Origin: Sternotherus odoratus
Lineage: Eukaryota; Chordata; Testudines; Kinosternidae
Direction of reading: 5' to 3'
Length of the DNA stretch: 64,000 nt
Assembly: GCA_032164245.1 (NCBI GenBank)
Contig: JAVMKO010000001.1
Location: 77,621,892 to 77,685,891 of the forward strand
Each line of letters begins with the position of its first letter. Position 1 is the first letter of the stretch. Made by a program: the position numbers and the translations under genes. Positions 11,884-21,992 of this stretch are shown piece by piece. The notes under the pieces are model-generated. The model was not told the DNA's origin, searched no databases, and was given only the letters and a program-made list of their open reading frames with translations.

Positions 11884-13089
11884 AAGGGGCAGGGCCGTGC
11901 ACGCTGTGGGTCGCCGGGACACCACCTATGGCCAGTTGACCCCACACCGCGGGTCCTAGCAGGCAACGACAAGGCTTGCTCTCTTCTCCTTCCTAAAGGC
12001 TTTGGTCGGCTGCAGCAACAGCCCTGGGAAACGCCCTCTCCCTCCTCACATGCGGTTGCCCAGCTGGCCCCCTTGGCGGGCTACACAGCTCCTCCCACGA
12101 CACCTGCCTGGAACCTTGCCCTCACCGACGGGCTGCTCGGCACCTTCTTCCTCTGACAACCATTTCTTTCTACCCTTCCCCTTCCACACTTCACATGCTC
12201 CTCAAAGTCACAACATCGCAAACTCACCCAAGCTCCCTTTGTCTTTAGAAGCCCCTCTTGAGGGCCGGGGCTTCTCAGGACCGCAGATCCGCCCCTTCAA
12301 CGCGCAGTGGCCGGACGTTCCAAACTCAGCCCTTTCCAGGATGGAATGCGCTGCTTTCTGACGTTGGCGCCCAGGAAAATTCCTGTTCCTCATCCCCCTT
12401 CCTCTTTTGCTCATGGACTTACCTGATGGACGTGCCTTTACCAAGCCGAAGCTAGGCACCAGCTGCTGGCTCTCTTTGCAAATGGACGCAACCAGGCTGA
12501 GCCGCTGGGCGTGCGTCAGGAGATGCGCCACCCAAAAGCAAAGAGGTTACTCGGATTCAAAGTCAGCTTGCTGCGGCCACAGTGCAGACTACCGACCACT
12601 CTGCGATCACGGCCGGCCGCCGGGTGACACGGCAGCTGAGTGGGAACTGCTCCGTTCTGCGCTCTCGGGGCGCTCACTAGGGCCACCGCTATTTCTCCAG
12701 TCTGCCCGTCACTGTCCCAGCTAAAATCGTAACAAAAGGAAAAAAGGCAGGAGGCCAGCCTGCTGCCCGTCCGCTTTCCTCTCTTCCTCGCCCCTTAACC
12801 AGCTGCCACCACGTTAGGCTGGGCGATCGTCCTCATGCCCTTGGCCAGAGTATTTCCTTCGCGACTCCGAAGCGTGCCCCGACGTGCAGGTCTTGAAGCT
12901 GGGCCCGGTGTCGGGAGCCCATGTCCAGGCTTTCGCTAGGGCAGGGGTGCCCTTGCGGGCTAATTGTCCCTCTGGAGCTGAAAATCAACACCGCGGCGGG
13001 GTGTGAACGGAGGTCCCCGTAGAAGGAGGAGATGAGGAACGGGCTGGCCGGGCACGCCATTTCCCTCTGCCCTTTCAAAAGGGAGCGCT

Positions 13090-13161
13090 CTCCCTGTCGG
13101 GGAATCGAACCCCGGTCTCCCGTGTGACAGGCGGGGATACTTGCCACTATACTAACGAGGA
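13090..13161 (-). tRNA. tRNA-Asp(GTC)-like, array copy 11, two stem mismatches
   Basis: This is the terminal copy of the array. Two substitutions break pairs: A39 opposite C31 at the base of the anticodon stem, and A68 opposite C5 in the acceptor stem. Anticodon GTC, B box and the TTTT terminator (13077-13080) remain. Both changes are C-to-T on the plus strand, as expected for decaying CpG sites. It may be transcribed but is probably a weak or pseudogenic tRNA. Confidence 0.85.
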
Positions 13162-13774
13162 AAGGGGCAGGGCCGTGCACACTGTGGGTAGCCGGGACAC
13201 CACCTATGGCCAGTTGACCCCACACCGCGGGTCCTAGCAGGCAACGACAAGGCTTGCTCTCTTCTCCTTCCTAAAGGCTTTGGTCGGCTGCAGCAACAGC
13301 CCTGGGAAACGCCCTCTCCCTCCTCACATGCGGTTGCCCAGCTGGCCCCCTTGGCGGGCTACACAGCTCCTCCCACGACACCTGCCTGGAACCTTGCCCT
13401 CACCGACGGGCTGCTCGGCACCTTCTTCCTCTGACAACCGTTTCTTTCTACCCTTCCCCTTCCACACTTCACATACTCCTCAAAGTCACAACATCGCAAA
13501 CTCACCCAAGCTCCCTTTGTCTTTAGAAGCCCCTCTTGAGGGCCGGGGCTTCTCAGGACCGCAGATCCGCCCCTTCAACGCGCAGTGGCCGGACGTTCCA
13601 AACTCAGCCCTTTCCAGGATGGAATGCGCTGCTTTCTGACGTTGGCGCTCAGGAAAATTCCTGTTCCTCATCCCCCTTCCTCTTTTGCTCATGGACTTAC
13701 CTGATGGACGTGCCTTTACCAAGCCGAAGCTAGGCACCAGCTGCTGGCTCTCTTTGCAAATGGACGCAACCAGG

Positions 13775-13850
13775 CTGGGCGTATGTCAGTAGGTGCCCCA
13801 TCCAACACAACGCCTGCCTGGAAACTTTCCCTAACCGATAATTGTGGAGG
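13775..13850. repeat. Diverged edge of the tRNA-Asp array
   Basis: Similarity to the unit continues past 13774 but weakens sharply. The stretch at 13775-13808 resembles the unit's gctgggcgtgcgtcagg segment, and 13811-13846 resembles another unit part (cctgcctggaaccttgccc) out of its normal order. This looks like an old, rearranged monomer at the array border. Confidence 0.6.
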
Positions 13851-14722
13851 TGTTTGAGGTTGAGAAGAGGGTATTTGAGCGGGACACAAAATGTATAATA
13901 TGCCCACGGAGGTGTTTCAGTAAAAAATCAATTAACATAAACGCTTTGGCTGTGGTCAGCAGTAGTAGCCGGAGGCTTGTTATAAGAAGTTATGATCCAT
14001 GACATACTCAGATGCTGCCAAGAGCTCTGAGAGGAGGCTGCAGAGCCAGGGTTACTTAATATAAAGGGGTGGCCCATGGCTGTTTGTGGCACATATCTGC
14101 CATCTCTACTGTAAGCCTTGCTGGTTAGTTTCGTGAGAGCTCCCCCTTCTGTTTCAGTCTATTTTAACTGCTGCTGTAGGCTGAGACACCCCCTCCCCGC
14201 AGACTTATCACATGGGAAGTGCTGTGGTGTGCTCCCAATGAATGCAAGTCTGACCTGACACCAAGCCATTTACGGCAAAATAATGTAAAAAAGAGAGGAT
14301 GAAAGATTTTATTTTGTGATTTCTTTTCAACAACAGTAAACACATAACTTTGCAAAACCAGCTACGAACCATTTCTGTTATTGCTCCTCTCTAAGCCATT
14401 GTCTGTGAAAAAGGGCAGGAATGGTCTTTTTCTCCATACATTTCTTATTTCTTTGCTACATGTGCGTCTTCCTCTTGTTTCATCCTGTGATATGCGAGAG
14501 AGACACTGCCACTCCTCCCAGGCATCTGACGTTGATGGCATGAATGGAAAACCAAAGGGAAAGGCAAGCCAGGAAACCCAACTTGCTGTTGTAAATTCCT
14601 GGTTGGGCAGTGCTCAACACATGTTGCTGAGAAGCTACTACACTTGTGCTTTCCCTAAAACTGGGTTATGGCTTTGGGGAAGGGAACAGCTTTCCAATGT
14701 TAAACTTAAAAACCTGGCTTTC
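13851..14722. other. Unassigned AT-richer intergenic DNA
   Basis: Between the array and the hAT element I see no splice-flanked coding segment, no RNA gene and no repeat that I can name. Short open frames here (up to 115 codons) have no recognisable product. Confidence 0.5.
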
Positions 14723-14730
14723 AACTAGAG

Positions 14731-15753
14731 CCATGGTTCCCAAACTTTAACAATCCGTGAACCCCTTATGCTAAAATGTCAAGTCTCGTGAACCCCCTCC
14801 TAAAAAGGAATATTTCCAGGGATTTTCTCTCTTACCTGAGCATAAATTATAAAAACAGTGATCTTGGAAATATACAATTTGGTTTTATGACATGCTTATT
14901 ACACACTATTGATTATTAATTATTATTTATTATTACAGTATTTTTATTACATTATGAAAATAGCAAAACTCTTCCAAGATCTCACTTTTGTAGCTTGTAT
15001 CACTTTGAATAAGCCTGTTATAAGATAAGGCTCCTAGGTTTCATCAAGGAGTATCAGATGTGAAACAGCATGAAGGCATTTAAGGGCTTGTCTTCACGGG
15101 GCTGCTCAGGGATCGATCTTCTGGCGATCGATTTATCGTGTCTCGCTAAGACACGATAAATCGATCGCCCGCGGCTCCCCCGTCGACTCTGGAACTCCAG
15201 CTTGCCGGGAGGCGCAAGCTGGAGTCGATGGGGGAGCACGCCACTGACTGCCGCCGCCGTGGGGACAGGCGGTAAGTCGACGGCAGATACGCAAACTTCA
15301 GCTACATGATTCACGTAGCTGAAGTTGCGTATCTGCCGTTGATCCCCCCCCCCGGTCCCCCCAGTGAGGACAAGCCCTAAGAAGCCAACTCAAAGAGGTC
15401 CTCCTACACAAGCATTCAGGTCTCTAGCAGTCCAGGCACACAACACATGTTACAACAAAGCTTAAACTTGTTCTTCATAATAATTTAAAAACAATACTAG
15501 CTGCCTATTTAATTTAAAAAACAGGAAAAAAATACCCATCTCCCTTTCCACTTCTTATAAGGAGTCTTTACGTTTAAATCTCCTCAGTGTGATAGAGATG
15601 CTTGCTTTGATCTGCTTAGCTTTTGGAAGTCTCCAGGCTGCCAGTTCCCCGAAGGATGGCTCTGTCCCCCATTAGGGAATTTTTTCCCCGAGAACCCCCT
15701 ATAACATTTCACGAACCCCCAGGGGTTCACAAGCCCTAGTTTGGGAACCACTG
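14731..15753. mobile_element. hAT-type non-autonomous DNA transposon
   Basis: The ends are inverted: the left begins CCATGGTTCCCAAACT, and the right, read inward on the minus strand, begins CAGTGGTTCCCAAACT. The element is flanked by a perfect 8-bp duplication AACTAGAG (14723-14730 and 15754-15761), the hAT hallmark. No transposase frame is present, and the middle is interrupted by a MITE at 15084-15377. Sequence next to both ends repeats the phrase 'gaaccccc', so the subterminal regions are also inverted copies. Confidence 0.92.
15084..15377. mobile_element. Harbinger-type MITE nested in the hAT element
   Basis: A 294-bp element with inverted ends GGGCTTGTCTTCAC and GGGCTTGTCCTCACTG is flanked by a TAA duplication (15081-15083, 15378-15380), as in PIF/Harbinger elements. 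It contains two strong internal hairpins: around 15131-15168 (arms cgatttatcgtgtc/gacacgataaatcg) and around 15280-15340 (arms cggcagatacgcaa/ttgcgtatctgccg). A related copy lies at 43187-43465. Confidence 0.85.
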
Positions 15754-15761
15754 AACTAGAG

Positions 15762-16544
15762 GATTCTCGCTCTTCTATACAGTGACCCTCACGTGCAGTC
15801 ATTCATCACCATTCCTATTCAGATGCATCCTGAATCCTTTGTAAAAAAAACAGTGCAAGGATTTATGGGCTCCCCTTGCATCGGAAGACCAGTTGCAACA
15901 GCCCAGAGGCAAGGAATAAGGGAGATGGCTCAGGCCGTTACCCCCGCTACCTGCAGAAAAGATAATAGCAAGGAAGCTCATGGGATCAATAGGTGCAGGT
16001 TGAGAACTTTTATTCTGGAGCAAACCTCAGCTCCCAACATGGGATGATGGTGGAACAGCTTTGGCAGGAATCCTGAAGGTTGTGCCAGCCATCCAATGGG
16101 GGTTTTACTTAAGAGATGGATCCTTAAGGGGCGACTCCCATGTGAATGTCAAAGGCATCAGAGATGCTTCACAGTCACTGTACCGTGACTCGCAACAGCA
16201 TTAGCTTCGGCAGCACTTTGGACAGAGTCCCCTGCACAGGCACAAGAGCAGAGACAGTGTCTGGGGCATTGGCTGGCTGAGACAATGCAGTGCGAAGAAG
16301 CCAGGCAGGCTAAAGCAGCTAATTTTAGAGATAAGTAGCCTTTTAATTAGGCATATACTCTAGGCTCCCTCATTTATTTCCCAACCCCCAACAAAGGCAT
16401 CTTTGGGCTAAATGACCCTTTTGCTTGAGAAGAGCTAGTTGCAATTGCTAGCAGTGCCCATCAACTCTGCTTCTAGCCCAGGCTGGGTTGGGGAGTTGCT
16501 TGACCATGCCACAAGACATGCCAGCCCTTTTAACAAGGGCTAAC
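15762..16544. other. Unassigned intergenic DNA
   Basis: No coding exon, RNA gene or nameable repeat was found between the hAT element and the MIR-like fragment. Confidence 0.45.
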
Positions 16545-16785
16545 AATAATACCTAGTCCTTGCATAATGGTGGTTGTTTTCAAAGTGCTTTACAATCATC
16601 CAGTTATCTCCATGTCACCCCTGTGAGGAAGGAAAAATGAGTAGGAGCACAAGTTAACGGATGGAAAAACTGAGGCAGACAGAGAAGTTAAGTGAATCAC
16701 TTGTCCTAGAGAGGAGTCAGTGACTAGGCCATGATCAGATGTTCCTGGATCCCAGTCCTGTGCTCACTCGTCAAGCTGTCTCCGA
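16545..16785 (+). repeat. MIR/CORE-SINE-like fragment
   Basis: It contains the typical succession caaagtgctttacaat, cctgtgaggaaggaaaa, gaaaaactgaggcagacagag, gaagttaagtgaatcacttg and cccagtcctgtgctcac, which characterises the old MIR-like/LINE-tail family of amniotes. It is diverged and its ends are uncertain. Confidence 0.7.
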
Positions 16786-17189
16786 TGGACAAGCATTGTC
16801 CCAGCAGGACACCGTTCCGAGCACAGGTAGCGAGGGACTAGATATCATTAATCCCTTTTCTGCACATTTAGAATTTTCTTAACCACACAGTGCCATGGAC
16901 AGTTCTTGGCATAAGGGTCTTGGCATCTGCAACAAGTGAAGATGTACTGAATACATTCTTATTCTCGTTCAATCTTAGCTGGAAGATGGCATGGAGCAAC
17001 AGATTAAATATCACCCCCAGCCCAACTGCTGCGCCTTGCTTAGCAAAAACGGGTTACTTACCTGTAATTGTTGTTCTTCGAGATGTGTTGCTCATATCCA
17101 TTCCAGTTAGGTGTGCACGCGCTGCGTGCACGATTGCCAGAAGATTTTCCCCCTAGCAACAGGCTGGGTCGGCTAGGGAGCGTGTGCAA

Positions 17190-17800
17190 TTGTTGTTCCC
17201 TTCTGGAGGTATGGGGCTTCGGGTAGAAGACCAGCAGGAATATGTCCTGGTTAATGTGGAAGGGAGATACCACCTTGGGAAGGAAGGCTGGGTGGGGGCG
17301 AAGCTGCACCTTGTCCTTGTGAAAGACCGTATACGGTGGTTCGGAGGTTAGGGCCCTGATCTCGGACACTCTGCGTGCCAAGGTGATTGCCACGAGGAAG
17401 GCTACCTTTCAGGAGAGGTACAGCAAGGAGCACGTGGCGAGGGGCTCGAACGGGGGCATGGTAAGGCGGGAAAGAACGAGGTTTAGGTCTTGGGGGGGGG
17501 ACAGGTTGCTTAACCTGTGGGTAAAGTCTGTCCAGCCCTTTGAGGAATCTGGAGACCGTAGGGTCTGAGAAGACCGAGTGGTCTGCCGAGCCGGGGTGAA
17601 ACGCAGAGATGGCCGCCAGGTGGACTCTGATAGTGGAAGTAGAAAGACCTTGCTGCTTAAGGTTGAGCAGGTAATCTAGGATGACTGGGATGGTCGCTTC
17701 TCTGGGAGTAGTGCTGTGCTGCACACACCAGGCGGAGAAACGGGTCCACTTCATGGTATAGGTGCTTCTAGTTGATGGCTTTCTGCTACCCAGAAGAACA
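17190..17800 (-). pseudogene. DIRS tyrosine recombinase, frameshifted and truncated
   Basis: The core-binding part reads GSRKPSTRSTYTMKWTRFSA and then LSTSTIRVHLAAISAFH in one frame (to about 17470). The catalytic part with the first Arg (ARRVSEIRALTSEPP) continues in another frame (17393-17200), and a TGA separates the pieces in that frame. After QQLHTL the sequence changes directly into the terminal repeat, so the region that should carry the catalytic His, second Arg and Tyr is missing. Confidence 0.85.
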
Positions 17801-18143
17801 TTTTGCACCACAGCTGAGCACAGAAGCTCCGGGCCCTTCAGGCATGCAGGAGCCATGCTGTGAGATGTAGGGACTGCAGGTCTGGGTGGTGTAGGCGACC
17901 GTGATCCTGAGAGATCAGGTCCGGCCACAACGGGAGGCTGATGGGAGAGGCCTTGGACAGTTGGAGGAGGGATGCATACCAGCATTGTCTGAGCCAGGCC
18001 GGGGCTATGAGAATCATGTGCGACTTGTCTCGCTTGGCCTTGAGAAGCACCTTGTGCATGAGCGGGAACAGAGGGAATGCGTAGAGGAAGTGACTCGTCC
18101 AGGGAAGAAGAAAGGCGTCGGTTAGGGAGCACGGGGTGCTGCC

Positions 18144-19637
18144 TCAAAAGGAGCAGAACTGGAGACACTTCCTGTTTTGATGTGTGGCAAAGAGGTAGAT
18201 CTGGAGAAACCCCCACTGTAGGAAGATTGACCAAATAACGTCCGGACGGATGGACCACTCGTGTGATAGGAAGGACCTGCTGAGGTGGTCCGCCAATGTG
18301 TTCTGAATGCCTGGGAGGAACGAGGCCACCGGGTGAATAGAGTGGGCTATGCAGAACTCCCAAAGGAGAACGGCTTCCTTGCAAAGGGGGTTCGAACGCG
18401 CTCCGCCCTGTTTGTTGATGTAAAACTGGGCTGTGGTGTTGTCTGTTAGCACTGCTACACAGTGACCTGCTAGAGTGCTCTTGAAGGCCTGGGATGCTAG
18501 TCGAACCATTCTCAGCTCCCTGACATTTATGTGGAGGCGGAGATCGGCTTCTGACCAGCGACCCTGAGTTCTGAGTTCGCCGAGGTGGGCTCCCCAGCCC
18601 AGAGATGAGGCGTCCGTTACGAGGGACATGGATGGGCGGGGCGGAATGAAGGGGACTCCCTTGCAGACAAGGTCCTGATTTACCCACCAGGCCAAAGCGT
18701 CGAGGGTAGCCTTCGGGATAGTAAGAAGGGTGTTTATACTGTCCACGTTTGGCCTGTAGACTGGCGCTAGCCAAGCCTGGAGGGGGCGTAGACGCAGTTT
18801 GGCGTGCTTGGTGACATACGTGCAAGCCGCCATGTGCCCCAACAGGCTGAGGAACACCCGAGTCGTTGCCATCAGGAAGGAGCGCAGGTCGCGGATCGCC
18901 GTCTGCATGGCGAGAAAGTGTGGCTGTGGGAGGGATGCTCTCGCCACGGTGGAATCCAGAAGGGCCCCTATGAATTCGATCCTCTGGGTGGGTTCCAGGG
19001 TAGACTTCTCCTCGTTGAGGAGGATACCCAAGCGGTTGAATGTGCGAATTATCAGCTGCACGTGCACGCGCACTTGGCCGCTGGAGGTGCCCCGTATCAG
19101 CCAGTCGTATAGGTACGGGTAGAGATGCACCCCGTGGCGGTGCAGGAACGCTGCCACCACCGCCATGCACTTGGTGAAGACTCTGGGTGCGGTGGACAGG
19201 CCAAAAGGTAGGACGGCAAATTGGTTATGCTCTCCCGCTACGAGGAAGTGGAGGTATCGTCTGTGGGAGGGTTTTATTGCAATATGAAAGTAGGCGTCCT
19301 TCATATTGAGGGCAGCGAACCAATCGCCGGGATCCAGTGAGGGAATGATAGTACCCAAGGAGACCATGCAGAACTTGCACTTGGCCATGTGGCTGTTGAG
19401 CCCGCATAGGTCCAGGATGGGCCGAAGGCCCCCTTTCGCCTTGGGGATGAGGAAGTATCTGGAGTAGAACCCCTGTCCCTTGAACTCCTCTGGGACGGGC
19501 TCGATGGCTCCCAGCGAGAGGAGCGACCTCACCTCCTGTACCAGGAGTTGCTCGTGAGAGGGGTCCCTGAAGAGGGACGGGGAGGGAGGGTGGGAGGAAG
19601 GGGAGGAGGAAAACTGGAGCGAATATCCCAGCTCCAC
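18144..19637 (-). pseudogene. DIRS reverse transcriptase-RNase H, RT active site mutated
   Basis: A 497-codon open frame. The RT domain occupies about residues 30-250, with LGAIEPVPEEFKGQGFYSRY, LRPILDL, NMKDAYFHI and LPFGLSTAPRVFTK. The catalytic box, normally YLDDWL in DIRS elements, reads YLYDWL, so the first catalytic Asp is Tyr. RNase H follows at about residues 330-460, with LVTDASSLGWGAHL, INVREL and LTDNTTAQFYINKQGG, so its acidic residues are largely retained. The C-terminal 30 residues look out of frame. An overlapping minus-strand frame (19170-17251) covers the same region and carries the recombinase at its end. The open frame survives, but the polymerase should be dead. Confidence 0.9.
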
Positions 19638-19757
19638 CGTGCGGAGGACCCACTGGTCCGATGTGATGATGTGTGACCAGGCACAGAGGAAGTGGGACAG
19701 ACGATCTGGGAGGCAGGATCCAGGTGTCCGACTGGTGCTCTGCCCCCGGGCGCACCT

Positions 19758-20521
19758 TCAAAAGTTAGGCTTTGGGCCTTGGGGGGGTCTTGGGGGCTGC
19801 TGCTTGCCCACCTGGCTGGATGAAGAGCGCCTGTGGTTGCCACACACCCTGCGGTGCAAGAAGGCCGGGGGGGGGGGGCAAGGAGGAGGGTAGAACCACC
19901 TCGGCGGGGGTCGGAAGGGCCTCCTCTGGGTGACCGGCGTGTGCATCCCCAGAGTCCTAAGAGTGACTCTAGAGTCCTTGAGGGTTTGCAGGCGAGAATC
20001 CGTAGTTTGGGAGAAAAGGCCTGCACCCTCAAAAGGGAGGTCTTGAATAGTGTGTTGAACCTCTGTGGGGCGGTTGGATGCCTGCAGCCATGCATTCCGC
20101 CTGAGGGTAATGCCAGAAGCCACCGTTGTGGCCGCAGAGTCGGCAGAGTCCAGGGCCGCCTGAAGGGAGATCTTTGCTACCTTTCTTCCTTCTTGGATAA
20201 AGGCGCCGAACTCCTGTCTGGACTCTGGGGGAATGGCGTTCTCAAATTTCTGCATGGAGCCCAATGCACTATATGTATGCCGACTCAGGAAGGCCTGTTG
20301 GTTGGCCACCCTGAGCTGCAGACCCCCTGATGAATATATTTTCCTCCCAAAGAGGTCCAGCTTCTTGGCCTCTCATGACTTGGGGGCCGGGGCTTGCTGA
20401 CCGTGGCGCTCTTTATTATTCACAGAGTCCACCACAAGGGAGGTGGGTTGTGGATGAATGTACAAATATTCATAGTCCCTCGCTGGGACAAAATACCTCC
20501 GTTCCACACCCTTTGCTGTAG
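19758..20521 (-). pseudogene. DIRS gag, C-terminal part, with one in-frame stop
   Basis: Downstream of the solo LTR, gag resumes (motif YFVPARDYEYLYIHPQP), then has a single TGA at about 20370 and continues through LDLFGRK and the 183-codon stretch beginning MANQQAFLSRHTYSALGS to a proline/arginine-rich tail. The stop lies where a CGA is likely to have decayed. This part precedes the RT frame by about 120 bp. Confidence 0.8.
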
Positions 20522-20526
20522 GGGGA

Positions 20527-21658
20527 TGTCACGTTACTGAAATAATTTGGGACCATATAGATCATTGGTGCAACCAGGATCCTATAGTGGCACCAAATCT
20601 TATGTACAGGGGGTCATAACAGGTGTCTGTGACCAGATTATGGAGGGCTAATTATGAATATGCCATTAATGTGTGAGGGCTAATTATGAATATGCCATTA
20701 ATGTGTGTATCTTTTTTGAAATTAAAGTTATGAACACTGGATATAAGGTGCCTGTGAAATCTCAGACAAGCTGTTGTTAACTTGGCTGGCCTGGCTGATG
20801 GGCCATTAAGGGACATCAACCACACAATGGACTTTGTATATGCCTGTCCACACCCGAGCTGCTCTAGGAATGTCAACTGCCTGGTCAGAAACTGAATCCT
20901 GGAGAGTCTGGTGATTGAACCTTGTGACTGTAAACCTCCATTTTGCAACTGGACTCTGCAAAAGAAGGAGGAGGGGCTTGGCCCAGAAGAGAGAGTCTAT
21001 AAAAGCTGGAAGAAGCATCCTCCATTTTGTCTTTACCTTCAGCCTGCAGCCTGTCTTGCTTCCAGCTCTGAATGGACTTTGCTACACAGGTGAACTCTGA
21101 ACTAAGGTGCTGACCCATCTCTGCAGGGGATGCTTTCCAAAGACTTTGATTGAAACCTGCAGTTTATTCTACCTTTGCTGCAAGCCTGAACCAAGAGATG
21201 TGCCATTACTGCACGTAATTGATTTCTTTTAACCATTCTTAACCCTCACCTATACCTTTTTCCTTGTATAATAAACCTTTAGAATTTAGATTCTAAAGGA
21301 TTGGCAACAGCGTGATTTGTGGGAAGATCTGATTTGTATATTGACCTGGGTCTGGGGGCTGATTCTTTGGAATTGGGGAGAACCATTTTCTTTATTTGGG
21401 GGATTGGTTTTCATAACCATTGATCCCCAGGACAGGTGGCTGCTGGTGGTGATACTGGGAATCTGGAGTGTCTTAAGGGGATTGCTTGTGTGACTTGTGG
21501 TTAGTCAGTGGGGTGAAACCAAAGTCTTTTCTGTTTAGTTGGTTTGGTTTGCCTTAGTGTGAAGAAACCCCAGCTTTGGGCTGTAGTTGCCCCTTTGGAA
21601 GCAATCTGTCCTGATCTGACACTCACAGTTGGCTCCCACCAGGAACAGCACCGTCACA
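20527..21658 (+). mobile_element. Solo LTR (1132 bp) inserted in DIRS gag
   Basis: It begins TGTCACG and ends CGTCACA, with a perfect 5-bp duplication GGGGA at 20522-20526 and 21659-21663. Promoter and polyadenylation features lie in the order expected of an LTR: TATAAAAG at 20998-21005 and AATAAA at 21270-21275. No internal retroviral genes are present. Removing the LTR and one duplication rejoins the DIRS gag frame. A second copy lies at 30658-31766. Confidence 0.95.
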
Positions 21659-21992
21659 GGGGAATAGAGGCCGGCGTCTGCCAAATGGTGGCCATAGATT
21701 TCTGTATTGTTTTAATAAATGGTAATGCCACCCTTGCCGGCCCATCTTTAGACAGAATGTCAGCAACCGGGTCGTCACATTCCACCACTTCCTCCATAGG
21801 GAGGTTCATGCCCTTGGCTACAGCCTTCAGTAGGGCCTGGTGGGCAGATAAGTCCACGGGTGGTGGGCTGGACGCTGACGTGCCTGCTACGGCCTCATCC
21901 GGAGATGAGGAGGACGAGATCCCCGGTTCACCAGGGAACGTTGGCAAGTCGCCCTGGGGTGGCATGGCTCCCGGTAACCCCACCGTGGCCAC
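21659..21992 (-). pseudogene. DIRS gag, middle part, cut by solo LTR
   Basis: About 110 codons with the capsid-like pattern AHQALLKAVAKGMNLPMEEV, then DPVADIL and RVALPFI. Translation ends at the LTR insertion (21658). On the other side of the LTR the protein resumes in a compatible frame, so the insertion split a continuous gag. Confidence 0.8.

Larger units (their letters stand above)
1..13780 (-). repeat. Tandem array of ~1279-bp units, each with one tRNA-Asp gene
   Basis: The same ~1279-bp unit is repeated head to tail with near identity from the first base to about 13780. The spacing between tRNA starts is 1279, 1279, 1279, 1280, 1279, 1279, 1280, 1278, 1279 and 1278 bp, and the odd values come from single-base indels. 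Each unit has one minus-strand tRNA-Asp gene and about 1.2 kb of GC-rich spacer. Apart from single substitutions, the only sizeable indel is a 14-bp deletion in the first unit. The strand given is that of the tRNA genes. The array starts outside the window, so the total copy number is unknown. Near identity of the spacers implies recent amplification or gene conversion. Tandem tRNA gene arrays are known in other vertebrates (for example human 1q23), but I do not recognise this spacer. Confidence 0.97.

Noticed and set aside
1..13780. Could the regular repeats be CRISPR or rDNA
   Set aside because: The unit is 1.28 kb with no spacer diversity and no cas genes, and there is no 18S/28S/5S sequence in the unit. 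The only RNA gene is tRNA-Asp.
18799..19122. Plus-strand frames of 107 and 102 codons within the DIRS region
   Set aside because: They are antisense shadows of the RT/RNase H frame.
20815..21100. Several overlapping frames of 60-77 codons near a TATA box, reappearing at 30950-31220
   Set aside because: The TATA box and frames belong to the solo LTR, which has no internal genes. Recurrence reflects two LTR copies.
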